Assembly (NCBI GenBank): GCA_012026795.1
Contig: VEPM01000009.1
Span: 89,778-153,777, forward strand
Length of the DNA stretch: 64,000 nucleotides
Reading direction: 5' to 3'
Source: Candidatus Methanoperedens sp.
Lineage (GTDB): Archaea > Halobacteriota > Methanosarcinia > Methanosarcinales > Methanoperedenaceae
Part shown: in pieces, positions 1-9,141 of the stretch
How the letters are laid out: each line of letters begins with the position of its first letter
Position numbering within the stretch: the first letter of the stretch is position 1
The notes under the pieces: generated by a model
The model's input: only the letters and a program-made list of their open reading frames with translations
Databases searched by the model: none
What the model was told of the DNA's origin: nothing
Made by a program: the position numbers and the translations under genes

Positions 1-1
1 C

Positions 2-148
2 AAGGTGGGGAGCCCTGAACTTGCGGGTCCGGATCTTATGAAGAAATCGCTGGATTCTTTCCAGGAAATAACCAACATCTACCTAGAGACAGCACGCACC
101 GCCTACCAGATAAACCGCACTGGAGCCGACGTTTTAAGGTTATCTTGA
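2..148 (+). CDS. 3' end of an unrecognised gene (partial)
   Basis: A reading frame is open from the left edge and ends with TGA at 146-148, leaving the last 48 residues. The tail is hydrophilic (it contains SFQEITNIYLETARTAYQIN and ends LRLS) with no cysteine or obvious motif, so I cannot assign a family. The NapH-like gene begins 17 bases after the stop on the same strand, so the two are probably co-transcribed and the lost gene may belong to the same redox unit. Confidence 0.5.
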   Translation, partial: KVGSPELAGPDLMKKSLDSFQEITNIYLETARTAYQINRTGADVLRLS

Positions 149-165
149 AGCATGGCAGATTGACT

Positions 166-1173
166 ATGCCCAAAAAGCTTGCGATAACATCGTCCCTTCA
201 AATTTGGCGCCGAATTGTACAGGCCAGTTTCATACTTCTCTCTATCAGTATCGGATTACAATTTAACACATTTTACAATCAAATTGTGTCAGGTGGTCCT
301 GTAACTACTCCTCGGCCAGCAGGGGTTGAAGCATTTTTGCCAATATCGGCTCTCCTTGGAATGAAGAGATTGCTTTTAACCGGCTATTGGGACATGATTC
401 ATCCTGCAGGGTTGACTTTCCTGGTTGCAGTTATAATTGGCGCAATATTTTTCCGCCGTGCATTCTGCTCCTGGATCTGTCCTTTTGGCTCATTATCGCA
501 TTTTCTTGAATGGGCTCATCATAGGCTGGTCAATCTACCATTACATTGGAACATTCCAAGATGGCTCAAAATAACTGCGCTCGGAATCAAATACATCCTC
601 CTGATCCTAATTCTTTGGATAATGGTCTTTACAATGCCTCTTTCAAGCATTGAGTGGTTTTTGTTTCTACCTTACAACCTGGCTGCTGACGCAAACATGC
701 TCATATTCATTAGCCACATTTCAATCATTGTCATGATTGTCATTGCTGGATTAATTGTCTTTACAATCATAGTAAAAAACGGCTGGTGTAGATTTCTTTG
801 CCCATACGGGGCCCTCTTGTCGGTTTTAGGATTGTTGTCACCACTAAGAATAACCAGAAATGATGTCTCATGCCAGCACTGTATGTGTTGCAATCTGTCT
901 TGTGGGGTAGGCATACAAGTAGAGGATAAGCACATAATACATTCTCCAGAATGTACTATGTGTTTATCTTGTGTCTCGGCATGTCCCACCGAGAACACTT
1001 TGGTGGTTCGCACCTTGTGGGGTACTCGTGCCGGCAACTGGCTTATTCCCTTAGGAATAGTGGGGATAATTTTTGTTGCCTATGCTATCGCAATATGGAC
1101 CGGCCACTGGAATTCGGTATTGACTCTTGATGATTTCAGGAATGCCTATCAAATGGGAGTGAGACACAAGTGA
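166..1173 (+). CDS. NapH/MauN-like membrane polyferredoxin (4Fe-4S)
   Basis: This is a membrane-bound iron-sulfur protein expected to pass electrons between the quinone pool and a partner oxidoreductase. About five hydrophobic segments are visible (roughly 18-35, 83-97, 141-157, 180-204 and 291-310). Two CxxxCP motifs typical of NapH/NosR/MauN follow membrane segments: CSWICP near residue 101 and CRFLCP near 208. Two ferredoxin clusters are present: CQHCMCCNLSC (236-246) and CTMCLSCVSACP (263-274). I chose ATG 166; a TTG at 145 would overlap the preceding stop. The family is clear, but the exact partner (nitrate reductase or another respiratory enzyme) cannot be told because the upstream gene is cut off. 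Confidence 0.8.
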   Translation: MPKKLAITSSLQIWRRIVQASFILLSISIGLQFNTFYNQIVSGGPVTTPRPAGVEAFLPISALLGMKRLLLTGYWDMIHPAGLTFLVAVIIGAIFFRRAFCSWICPFGSLSHFLEWAHHRLVNLPLHWNIPRWLKITALGIKYILLILILWIMVFTMPLSSIEWFLFLPYNLAADANMLIFISHISIIVMIVIAGLIVFTIIVKNGWCRFLCPYGALLSVLGLLSPLRITRNDVSCQHCMCCNLSCGVGIQVEDKHIIHSPECTMCLSCVSACPTENTLVVRTLWGTRAGNWLIPLGIVGIIFVAYAIAIWTGHWNSVLTLDDFRNAYQMGVRHK

Positions 1174-1461
1174 TAGAATTGTTCACACTGGCTGCGCTTG
1201 AAAGCCTCTGACTTCTGGCTGACGTTTTGCACGTTGCATCGGGATCACCCCTAGTCAATACCGGACCGTTTCCGGTGAAAACCGGGAAATGCAAACAATT
1301 GAAGATTACTATGATATGGCCGGGAGAGGAACAATAATATAAATCAGGCTTTATTTGATATATTGTAGATGATTCTTCTTTTTTCAAATTTGGATATAAG
1401 GCTAAATTATACGACAATTTTAAAGCTAAACTTCAATTTCAATTTATTTATATTTTATTAA

Positions 1462-2619
1462 TTATCCATTCACAGCTACCCTGATACAATCTTCCGTCCT
1501 TGCCAGTACACTGTTAACCCCGCAAAGGTTTGGCACATACTTATGCGCCTTACCTGAATTCACCATCATGCATTTGAACTTCTCACTTGCCGGGGATACC
1601 ACCATACAGGTATCACAAAAAACCTTAGCTCCGCTTTTTTCGATCCTTTTTATCAATTCAGGGTGCTTATTCTTTAAGGCGCGCGATGTGCAAACCCAGA
1701 CTTCCTTTTTCACTTTTTTCCCACCAAGGAGCTGGGCCAGTTTTTCAAGTTCCTTAACACTGCTGTGAGGACATCCGAAAGCTATGAGGTCGGGCTCGCC
1801 TGTTTTATAAACTTCTTTTATCTGTTGCTCTTCAATTGTTATTTTTTCGCGAGGTAATTCGTATTTGCCTGATTCCATCGTAACCCCGCGAACGTGATAC
1901 AGCGCAACAGAACCTGAAGCCGCCATCGCAGCCCCCAGGGACCTGAGTTCATCTTTTGTCGGGATGGTATTGAGATCAAAAACCGGGACTTTATCGCCGA
2001 TCATCTCACCAACAATGTATCCCAGCGCCCCATAATCAGAATCATAAAGCTCTGGCTCCACTTCGATGAGGATGACCGGGCGCCTGTTCTCATCCAGGTG
2101 GAAACCGTAATTCGGCGTTTTCCCGATAAGTGCAGCCGAGAGGGCGCCTGGCCCGCCTTCCCTGTTCGTGCGCGCGCCGATCACGGAGTTGGCGTAAGAA
2201 ATAGCCGAGGACTCGCTCCATGCCACATGGTCGCCAAAGCTTGCAAGATCATCATAGATATTATACGGGGTGCAGGAGCATTCTGTCCTGACGCCGAGCG
2301 CCTCATAGGCTTTGATTATTTCCTGCTGCTTATTCGCAAAATCCTCGCTTATTCCCATTTCCCTCCAGCATTCCAGGTCCATGCCTGCGGGATTGAGGAT
2401 CGATGGCACAACCACTTTTCCTTTCAGGCCGGATATCCATTCAAGACCGGCATCGCCTATCGTCTTATACGAAACACCTGCGATCTGCGCGCTCTTTATG
2501 GGGATCAGCCTGTCCGCGCCGTATATGTCCCCAAGGGCAGCGAGAATCTCGATGGCTTTCTGGTATGCGGGGCCGCTCTCTCCGTTCATGAGCTTTTCTT
2601 CTTCAGGGGTGAGGTACAT
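1462..2619 (-). CDS. Aconitase X catalytic subunit (probable phosphomevalonate dehydratase, large subunit)
   Basis: This is the DUF521/AcnX family. Archaeal members are iron-sulfur dehydratases that convert mevalonate 5-phosphate to trans-anhydromevalonate 5-phosphate in the archaeal mevalonate pathway. The 385-residue length matches the stand-alone large subunit. Visible family motifs are GARTNREGGPGAL in the first half and CDTCMVVSP near the C-terminus, which supplies probable cluster cysteines. A good ribosome-binding site (AGGAGG) lies about 7 bases before ATG 2619. The small swivel-domain subunit (DUF126) is not next to it and was not seen in the window. The UbiD and UbiX genes 3-5 kb away fit the next step of the pathway. 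Confidence 0.85.
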   Translation of the reverse strand: MYLTPEEEKLMNGESGPAYQKAIEILAALGDIYGADRLIPIKSAQIAGVSYKTIGDAGLEWISGLKGKVVVPSILNPAGMDLECWREMGISEDFANKQQEIIKAYEALGVRTECSCTPYNIYDDLASFGDHVAWSESSAISYANSVIGARTNREGGPGALSAALIGKTPNYGFHLDENRRPVILIEVEPELYDSDYGALGYIVGEMIGDKVPVFDLNTIPTKDELRSLGAAMAASGSVALYHVRGVTMESGKYELPREKITIEEQQIKEVYKTGEPDLIAFGCPHSSVKELEKLAQLLGGKKVKKEVWVCTSRALKNKHPELIKRIEKSGAKVFCDTCMVVSPASEKFKCMMVNSGKAHKYVPNLCGVNSVLARTEDCIRVAVNG

Positions 2620-2725
2620 TCAGGCCTCCTGTTTAATGGCGTTTTGCTTTCTCATACAATCACTTAAGAGGAATTGTGTAGCTTGAGTATTATTCTTATT
2701 ATTGAAATAATCTATGCAATTCAAA

Positions 2726-2757
2726 ACCACAGAGAACACCGAGAACACAGAGAAAAG
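2726..2757. repeat. Short intergenic ACAGAGAACAC-type tandem motif
   Basis: The stretch is built from near-repeats of AGAGAACACCGAGAACACAG between the divergent acnX and FIST genes. Purine-rich CACAGAG-type strings like this recur in intergenic DNA of many environmental genomes. No function can be assigned from the sequence. Confidence 0.35.
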
Positions 2758-2871
2758 AAAAACTGGACATTAACATTCAATTTTTATGCTCATTATAATT
2801 AGTATCATATAGAAAAATTTATATCCTTATAAATATAATCATAAATAAAAAACAATCAAGAGGCGAAAAAA

Positions 2872-4245
2872 ACGAAATCCATCACTCTATTCAGCAATAA
2901 GAAGAGCCCTGATCAGGCAGCATGTGATCTAATTGAACAGGCTGATGATAAGCTGGATTTTAAGCCTGATCTCGCTTTATTTTATGCAACTTTAAAGTAT
3001 CACGGCAAATACCAGTCAATGCTGGATATATTAAACGATGAATATGGCGACATCCCGCAAATAGGCGCCTCCGTTGATGGTATGATTTTTCCCGATGACA
3101 TGAGGGCCGACGGTGCGGCGCTGGTGCTGTGTGAAGATGGCGATGCCAGGATACGGGTGGATGGGGTTAAAGGAAAGGGCATAATTGAGTCTGCCAGAAA
3201 ACTTGCAGAAAAAGTAAAATGTGAACATGGGATTATTATGCTGCATTTTCCGATGGTTCATGTACCAAATGCTATCAGGTTCGCCAGGTTTTTCGCAAAC
3301 GGATTTTATTATAGTAAAAAATCCAAAAAAGCTAATTTAGAAAAACAGAAAGAATATGCAGGTAAATTTTCTGAATACTGCGACAGAGAAAATATTTTCT
3401 ACCAATCCTCCCGAATTTTAAATATCTTTGCCAGGCAGACGAATTATAAAGTTCCAATTATGGGTATGAATGTGATGCATACACAGGTTAGATTCAACTC
3501 TCCTAATATATTTTCTAACTTCGAGGATATAGATGGCGGTATTGCAGCACTGACCATAGAGAAAAAGGATATAAATGCTGTTTATGATGATATTTTCCCC
3601 CAGAAGGGGAAAAATTTTGAAGAAACTAAAAATATTGTAAGTAATGAATTTAAATTTATCCAGGAATTTAAAGCAAAGTTTGAAAAAAATATATTGATCT
3701 CCCTTGACGGCAAGCCGCCTGTAGAGGCAGTAAAAAATTTAATATATATTTCAGGCGAAGAAGAAAAAGAATTACATGAACATCTCGATAAAGGGGATTT
3801 TAAAGTTCAAATGCCCTATGAACTATTATTTCTAAATAAACAGACAAATGGGGCGTTTCTTCTTGGAATAGGATCTTATTTTCCTTTTGAGTTATTTCCT
3901 TTTTTCATGGATATTTCGGATTATTCGGAAGATGTTGCACTTGTATATGAAAATATTGATGATAAATTTGATGCTTTCATTTCATGTCTGGATAATTTGA
4001 AATATGATGATGGCAGATTCATTTTTTTCTCTATGGATGTTGGAGCTGTCGCAGCATTCGGGAAAAAAACTTTAGAATACAAGGATAAAATAAATAATTT
4101 ATTAGGTGATAACTATTTTGGAATTATGTCAGCGCCTTCTTCAGCTTATATTCCACCTGAATTCAGGTTAAGAAATTATTTATCTGAAACACATAATAAT
4201 ACTTTTTTCATGGGTGCAGGAACAAGTAGTTGCCTGGAAATTTAA
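2872..4245 (+). CDS. FIST-domain sensor protein with an apparent ACG start
   Basis: This protein has FIST_N and FIST_C domains, a family thought to bind small ligands such as amino acids and usually coupled to signalling proteins. The first ATG in frame is at 3019, but the frame is open back to 2845 and the extra residues (KSITLFSNKKSPDQAACDLI and on) are a normal FIST_N start. The in-frame upstream stretch has no ATG, GTG or TTG. A Shine-Dalgarno GAGG at 2860-2863 sits 8 bases before ACG 2872, which is the likely start and gives 457 residues. No kinase or chemoreceptor gene is adjacent. The 3' end overlaps the convergent UbiA gene by 4 bases. Confidence 0.75.
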   Translation, partial: TKSITLFSNKKSPDQAACDLIEQADDKLDFKPDLALFYATLKYHGKYQSMLDILNDEYGDIPQIGASVDGMIFPDDMRADGAALVLCEDGDARIRVDGVKGKGIIESARKLAEKVKCEHGIIMLHFPMVHVPNAIRFARFFANGFYYSKKSKKANLEKQKEYAGKFSEYCDRENIFYQSSRILNIFARQTNYKVPIMGMNVMHTQVRFNSPNIFSNFEDIDGGIAALTIEKKDINAVYDDIFPQKGKNFEETKNIVSNEFKFIQEFKAKFEKNILISLDGKPPVEAVKNLIYISGEEEKELHEHLDKGDFKVQMPYELLFLNKQTNGAFLLGIGSYFPFELFPFFMDISDYSEDVALVYENIDDKFDAFISCLDNLKYDDGRFIFFSMDVGAVAAFGKKTLEYKDKINNLLGDNYFGIMSAPSSAYIPPEFRLRNYLSETHNNTFFMGAGTSSCLEI

Positions 4246-5144
4246 ATAAAGGCGCTCAGTCCTAAAAAAATAAAGGATGCATATATCGAATTACCCATAT
4301 GCTTAAGCAATAGAAAATCTCCGGATCCTAAAGTCCAATCTTTTTTATACATAGGAATAAATGTATTTTTTAAAAAATAAAGAAATGGGATCGTAATAAC
4401 CAGAATACCATAGGAGCCCAGATTAATTAGATTCAATAGGGCCAAATAATAAAACACCATAAAGTAACATGAATACCGAACAAGTTGAAATGGAGGGAAA
4501 ACAACCCCGAAAGTTTTCAGGCCAGCTTTCATATCACCGGATATATCTTTTAAATCCTTTAATAGCAACGTTGATACACTGAAGAAAAAGACCGCTACAG
4601 TAATTAACAGTCCATTTGAATTTAGATCAGAATATACAAGCCAGATGCTCAAAGTGAACATGGGCATCGCGATACTATAAGCAGCCAACTCACCCAGATA
4701 ATGGTCTTTCAATCTGAAACCAATCACTTTTTTAAGGATCAAATTATCTGAATACCACCATGTAGCAATAATCCAGATTAAAGTAAACAGATAGATCGGC
4801 CGTTTAAATTCGATAGATAAATAATAAACAAAAAGCAAAGAACAAGCATAAAGTAATACTGAGATAAAAAGAGCTTTCTTCTGCATCGAGCTGTCCTGAG
4901 TTAAGATAGTTTTTTTCCCTCCTGCTCTATCTTCCTTTAAATCATTGCAATGGTTCCATAAATTAGAAGGAAAGGCTAAAAGCCATGAAACAACTATTCC
5001 AGCAAACAAAACTGGAAAGTTATAAATTGATAACTCTTTGTGCGATACTAAGAAAAGCGATATGGCGAACAGAGGAAAGGGGGAATATATTGTAGCTGGA
5101 GTGTTGCATAACTTTAGTAATGCAACAGGTTTACTCCAGTACAT
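4242..5144 (-). CDS. UbiA-family membrane prenyltransferase
   Basis: This is an integral membrane aromatic/lipid prenyltransferase of 300 residues with about eight hydrophobic segments. The two Asp-rich prenyl-diphosphate/Mg sites are present: NLWNHCNDLKEDRAGGKKT near residues 61-79 and DLKDISGDMKAG in the second half. Family members transfer isoprenoid chains to quinone, tetraether lipid, heme or tetrapyrrole acceptors; the substrate cannot be read from the sequence. The start lies 12 bases after the stop of a 30-codon gene that has a much better ribosome-binding site, so translation is probably coupled to it. Confidence 0.85.
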   Translation of the reverse strand: MYWSKPVALLKLCNTPATIYSPFPLFAISLFLVSHKELSIYNFPVLFAGIVVSWLLAFPSNLWNHCNDLKEDRAGGKKTILTQDSSMQKKALFISVLLYACSLLFVYYLSIEFKRPIYLFTLIWIIATWWYSDNLILKKVIGFRLKDHYLGELAAYSIAMPMFTLSIWLVYSDLNSNGLLITVAVFFFSVSTLLLKDLKDISGDMKAGLKTFGVVFPPFQLVRYSCYFMVFYYLALLNLINLGSYGILVITIPFLYFLKNTFIPMYKKDWTLGSGDFLLLKHMGNSIYASFIFLGLSAFI

Positions 5145-5156
5145 ATTGATTTCTAC

Positions 5157-5249
5157 TTACCAGGCCCACAGACGTGCTTTCTTAAACATCTGTTCTGCTA
5201 CTTTCTGTTCCTCATCTTTTTTTGGACTAACCTTTTTTTCGTTTTTCAT
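5157..5249 (-). CDS. 30-residue peptide ending in Trp-Ala-Trp, upstream of UbiA
   Basis: The ATG at 5249 is preceded by a perfect AGGAGG (5258-5263) with an 8-base spacer, one of the strongest ribosome-binding sites in the window. The product is Lys/Glu rich with a C-terminal KKARLWAW and then TAA. Twelve bases later the UbiA gene begins on the same strand. I do not recognise a family. It may be a small partner of the prenyltransferase, a leader peptide that couples translation, or a modified-peptide precursor; only the strong start signal and the coupling are direct evidence. Confidence 0.55.
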   Translation of the reverse strand: MKNEKKVSPKKDEEQKVAEQMFKKARLWAW

Positions 5250-5452
5250 TTATATTTCCTCCTAATTTTTTGCCACTGAAGGGCAATATTAAATCACACA
5301 CCAATGATTAATATATTTATTCAGAAAAAAATGCTAATAGTTATAATAATTATTATAGAATATTTTTATGATCAGGATTTTCCTTTAGAAATTATAAAAT
5401 ATCATAGGCATCAACCACAACCAATGCCTGTTATGAAAATATCAACTTTATG

Positions 5453-6730
5453 TTATTTGTCTTTCTTTATCCTGGGCCTCTTTGCCCTCTCAAATTTCCA
5501 TTTCTTGCTCAAATCCATCGTTGCATCAATCCCTACTTTCGTCCCAATCCCATTCTCAGAGCGCGGATCAAGCGTGCTGCCCCTGACATCCGGGTAGATA
5601 TAGATGTCCTCATCACCTTTTACTCTCGTGGCAATTGCAAACTCGATATCGTTCGGATCAAAAATATTGATATCATCATCTACTATTACTACATGTTTCA
5701 GGCTCTTGTGCGCTGCAAATGTGGCATCAATAGCTTTTTTGGGTTCATCATCATTCGTTTTATGTATCTGCACTGCGGCATGGAAATAATAGCATCCTCC
5801 AGGGGTCATAATAACATTCCTGACGTCCGCAGCTTTCTTGACTTCATTAAAGATCAGGGGCTCATAAGGAATTCCCATCAAAATATGATGCTCACTTCCT
5901 GCAGGGATCAGTGCATGGTAAATAGGGTCGCACCTGTGTAATATTTTAGTAATATGGATCACAGGCTGCTTTCTCACAATATCATAAGTGCCGCTTATAT
6001 CCACGAACGGACCTTCATCAACAAGTTCGGTAGGATGTATGTATCCCTCAAGTACGATTTCAGCATGCGGTACCTTTATCCCGTTTTCCAGCTCAATTAC
6101 CTCAAGCGGCTCGCCAGCAAGAGCCGCCGCATAATTGTACTCCTTTCCCTCTGGCACGCGGGTCGAGATGGCAAACAGGGTAACCGGGTCTATTCCGATA
6201 ACTATCGCTATCGGAAGCGGCTCTCCTTTTTCAGCAGCTTTTTTATGAAGATTATAAGTGTGCCTGAATTCAACGAGCCGCGCAGCCAGCCGGTCTTTCC
6301 CGATGACTCTGAGCCTGTGGATGGAAGCGTTCATCAGACCACCATATTCAGAAACGACAACACCCGCAGTGATATACGGGGCGCCGTCTCCTTCAAAATG
6401 CGTAAGGATCGGGAGCCTGTACAGATCAGGTTTTTCAATCACTTCTCTTGTTGGTGAATCTTTTACCAGCTTTACCTCTCCATCAGGCGGGCAGGATGAA
6501 AGATGTTCTATGATTTTATCAGGCTCTACTCCCAGAGCTTCAGCCAGAAGTTCCCTTGATGACAGGATGTTCATGATAACCTTTGACCCGTTGACATTAG
6601 TATAAAGTGTGGGGTCTTTTCCTGCACCGGCAGAAACCTCATAAACCGGTGAGAGGGATTTTTTTATCTCGGTGAGTTTGCCCTCTGATCTTAATTGTTC
6701 AATGAAGCCACGAAAAGTCATTCCCGCCAC
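5453..6730 (-). CDS. UbiD-family decarboxylase (probable anhydromevalonate phosphate decarboxylase)
   Basis: This is a prenylated-FMN-dependent decarboxylase of 425 residues, in the size range of archaeal UbiD homologues. UbiD signatures are visible: SIHRLRVIGKDRLAAR near the middle, GYIHPTELVDEGPF, and FDPNDIEFAIATR near the C-terminus. In archaea with AcnX, such enzymes decarboxylate trans-anhydromevalonate 5-phosphate to isopentenyl phosphate. The gene overlaps the 3' end of ubiX by 13 bases, and UbiX makes the cofactor. The assignment to the mevalonate pathway rests on the AcnX gene nearby; aromatic-acid decarboxylation is the alternative. Confidence 0.85.
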   Translation of the reverse strand: MAGMTFRGFIEQLRSEGKLTEIKKSLSPVYEVSAGAGKDPTLYTNVNGSKVIMNILSSRELLAEALGVEPDKIIEHLSSCPPDGEVKLVKDSPTREVIEKPDLYRLPILTHFEGDGAPYITAGVVVSEYGGLMNASIHRLRVIGKDRLAARLVEFRHTYNLHKKAAEKGEPLPIAIVIGIDPVTLFAISTRVPEGKEYNYAAALAGEPLEVIELENGIKVPHAEIVLEGYIHPTELVDEGPFVDISGTYDIVRKQPVIHITKILHRCDPIYHALIPAGSEHHILMGIPYEPLIFNEVKKAADVRNVIMTPGGCYYFHAAVQIHKTNDDEPKKAIDATFAAHKSLKHVVIVDDDINIFDPNDIEFAIATRVKGDEDIYIYPDVRGSTLDPRSENGIGTKVGIDATMDLSKKWKFERAKRPRIKKDK

Positions 6731-7281
6731 CGCTTGTATAAATTATGCTCAATATCAAGTAAGTCCAGGGCGCGTCCTGCCATAAAATCAATAATATCAT
6801 CAATGGTCCCGGGCCTGGGATAGAAGGCCGGGCATGCAGGAAGGATGCAAGCTCCGGCTTCCATTGCTTTTTTCATATTTTCAATATGAATCAGGTTCAG
6901 AGGCGTTTCCCTGGCCATGATTATCAATGGGCGTTTTTCTTTCAGGCAGCAGTCGGCAGCCCTGGATATTAATGTATCAGACATCCCGCTGGCAATGGAT
7001 GCAAGGGTTTTCATGCTGGATGGCGCAATTATCATTCCCTTTGACCTGTGTGATCCGCTTGCTATCGGGGCTGTGAAATCATGATCGTCATAAACGTTAT
7101 CACCCAGGTTTTCCACATCTTTGACCGAATAATCGGTCTCAATTTTTATAAGTTGCTTTGCGGATTCGGAAATTACCAGATGAGTTTCAAAACCTTTCAT
7201 TTTTTTTAAGGCTTCAAGTATGCGTATTCCGTACTGGATACCTGAGGCGCCACTCATGCCTATTATTATCTCATTTTTCAT
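6718..7281 (-). CDS. ubiX: UbiX flavin prenyltransferase
   Basis: UbiX attaches a dimethylallyl group to FMN to make the prenyl-FMN cofactor of UbiD. The N-terminal flavin/phosphate loop (GMSGASGIQYG, residues 8-18), the central SSMKTLASIASGMSDTLISR segment and the C-terminal PACPAFYPRPGTIDDIIDFM segment are classic for the family, and 187 residues is the usual length. It is the second gene of a three-gene unit (67-residue protein, ubiX, ubiD) with 2-base spacing before it and a 13-base overlap after it, so enzyme and cofactor supply are co-expressed. Confidence 0.93.
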   Translation of the reverse strand: MKNEIIIGMSGASGIQYGIRILEALKKMKGFETHLVISESAKQLIKIETDYSVKDVENLGDNVYDDHDFTAPIASGSHRSKGMIIAPSSMKTLASIASGMSDTLISRAADCCLKEKRPLIIMARETPLNLIHIENMKKAMEAGACILPACPAFYPRPGTIDDIIDFMAGRALDLLDIEHNLYKRWRE

Positions 7282-7283
7282 AA

Positions 7284-7487
7284 TTAAGGGCCGGGCTTTT
7301 TTCTTCTTAATTTCCCGATCAGTGTTTTCAGGCGGTTCTTACTTGCATTTTTAATTTTTAACCGGAGATATCCCCTCTTTGAATTAATAACCATCCTGAA
7401 TACCGTATCTTCAGGACAGGAATCAAGATAATTCTTTATCTCTCCTGCTACAGTCTCTTTATTAACTCCTGTATACTCTATACTCAT
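7284..7487 (-). CDS. Small basic protein of unknown function, first gene of the ubiX-ubiD unit
   Basis: The product is a 67-residue protein rich in Lys and Arg toward the C-terminus (LKTLIGKLRRKKPGP). It has predicted alternating strands (VFRMVINSKRGYLRLKIKN) and no cysteine or membrane segment. It sits 2 bases upstream of ubiX and shares its promoter region with the divergent SRP54 gene. I do not recognise the family. Tight spacing and normal codon use make it a probable real gene, perhaps accessory to the decarboxylase pair. Confidence 0.6.
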   Translation of the reverse strand: MSIEYTGVNKETVAGEIKNYLDSCPEDTVFRMVINSKRGYLRLKIKNASKNRLKTLIGKLRRKKPGP

Positions 7488-7594
7488 ACACTATCTGTAA
7501 CAATCGGAATTATTATATATCTATCCTTCAAATCATGCAATGCTTTAACTAAAATCAAAGGCTTAATACGATAATCTTAAAATGGAAAGAAAAT

Positions 7595-8917
7595 ATGGTA
7601 CTTGATAAACTTGGGGGCTCGCTTCAGGATGCCCTTAAAAAATTAGTCGGTGCAGGCCGGATCGATGAAAAGTTAGTGGACGATGTAGTCAGGGATATCC
7701 AGCGCGCCATGCTGCAGGCGGATGTGAACGTAAAGCATGTGATGGCGCTGTCCCAGAAAATAAAACAGCGCTCACTCAAGGAAGAACCGCCAAGCGGTAT
7801 GAATCCGAGAGAGCATGTAATACGCATCGTTTACCAGGAATTGATAAATATCCTTGGAAAAAGCGCAAATATCAAACTTGCGCCACAGACAATAATGATG
7901 GTGGGGCTCCAGGGAAGCGGAAAAACCACAACGACTGCTAAACTTGCCCGCTATTTCCAGAGAAAAGGATTGAAAGCTGCTGTCATATGCGCAGATAATT
8001 TCAGGCTTGGAGCTTATGACCAGTTAAAGACTTTGTGTGAAAGGAGCGGCGTTTTTTTCTATGGGGAAAAAGATGTGAAAGATGCTGTTGGTATCGTACA
8101 GCGCGGCCTCAAAGCAATTGAAAAATTCGATGTCAAGATAATAGATACTGCGGGAAGGCATGCCCTTGAAACAGATCTTATCAAGGAAATGGAGAATATT
8201 CACCAGGCTGCAAAACCGGATCACAGGTTCCTTGTTCTTGATGCGGCTATGGGTCAGCTTGCAAGCGACCAGGCAAAAGCTTTCAATTCATCTATAGGGA
8301 TAACCGGTGTTATTATAACAAAGCTTGACGGGACAGCCAAAGGCGGAGGCGCTTTATCCGCTGTTTCCGATACCGATTCATCTATTGCTTTTCTCGGGGT
8401 TGGCGAAACTCCCGATGACCTAGAGAGGTTCGAAGCCGACCGGTTCATTTCACGCCTCCTTGGAATGGGGGATCTCAAATCCCTGCTTGAAAAAGCCGAG
8501 GAGACTCTCAAAGCAGAAGATTTTGATATGGAATCAATGCTCAGCGGGAAATTCACTCTTAAAGATATGTACAAACAGATGGAAGCAGTGAACAAAATGG
8601 GACCTCTTAAACAGGTCATGTCAATGATACCTCTGGGGAAACTTGGAATGAAGGTCTCGGATGATATGTTCACCGTTACCCAGGAAAAAATGAAGAAATA
8701 CAAGTATATCATGGATTCCATGACCGACAAAGAGCTTGAAGACCCGAAACACATAAACAGCCCAAGGATCACACGGATAGCTCGGGGATCGGGGACGAAA
8801 TATGATGAGGTAAGGGAACTTCTGAAATACCACAAAATGATGCAAAAGACCATGAAAGGTATGAGTGGCGGCGGAAAGTTCAATATGCAGAAAATGATGA
8901 AGAAATTTGGAATGTGA
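7595..8917 (+). CDS. srp54: Signal recognition particle GTPase SRP54
   Basis: This is the SRP subunit that binds signal peptides and, with GTP and the receptor FtsY, targets ribosomes to the membrane. The helical N domain (1-90) precedes the G domain with GLQGSGKT (104-111), DTAGRH (184-189) and [10 protein letters not shown] (242-251). A methionine-rich M domain follows from about 290 and ends in a run of MMQK/MMKK segments that contact signal peptide and 7S RNA. The 440-residue length is typical for archaea. The segment usually seen as DTYRPAA is DNFRLGA here, a mild deviation. A purine-rich GGAAAG precedes the ATG. Confidence 0.97.
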   Translation: MVLDKLGGSLQDALKKLVGAGRIDEKLVDDVVRDIQRAMLQADVNVKHVMALSQKIKQRSLKEEPPSGMNPREHVIRIVYQELINILGKSANIKLAPQTIMMVGLQGSGKTTTTAKLARYFQRKGLKAAVICADNFRLGAYDQLKTLCERSGVFFYGEKDVKDAVGIVQRGLKAIEKFDVKIIDTAGRHALETDLIKEMENIHQAAKPDHRFLVLDAAMGQLASDQAKAFNSSIGITGVIITKLDGTAKGGGALSAVSDTDSSIAFLGVGETPDDLERFEADRFISRLLGMGDLKSLLEKAEETLKAEDFDMESMLSGKFTLKDMYKQMEAVNKMGPLKQVMSMIPLGKLGMKVSDDMFTVTQEKMKKYKYIMDSMTDKELEDPKHINSPRITRIARGSGTKYDEVRELLKYHKMMQKTMKGMSGGGKFNMQKMMKKFGM

Positions 8918-9070
8918 TGTCCACTATTTTGATTATGATAATAGGATTATGGAAAATATTTATAAGGAATGAGATTTATATTACTTACGGGGCAGCGGCA
9001 TCGCATCCATCCCCTCCGATGTTTCCGCAAAGCCCCCTTTATCTCCGACATTAGAAACCAATAGATACTT

Positions 9071-9094
9071 GTGAAATAGAACACGTGAAATAGA
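9071..9094. repeat. Two direct copies of GTGAAATAGA
   Basis: GTGAAATAGA occurs at 9071-9080 and again at 9085-9094, 14 bases apart, in the gap between the ends of the srp54 and wHTH genes. The rest of 8918-9141 shows no gene, tRNA or clear terminator. The role is unknown and it may be trivial. Confidence 0.3.
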
Positions 9095-9141
9095 TGGCGC
9101 GGTTCTCATTGATAATTCAAAACGATAGAAAATTTCAATCA

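Noticed and set aside
8918..9141. Possible tRNA or structured RNA after srp54 (C-rich stretch)
   Set aside because: No acceptor or T-arm pattern or extended hairpin could be drawn.
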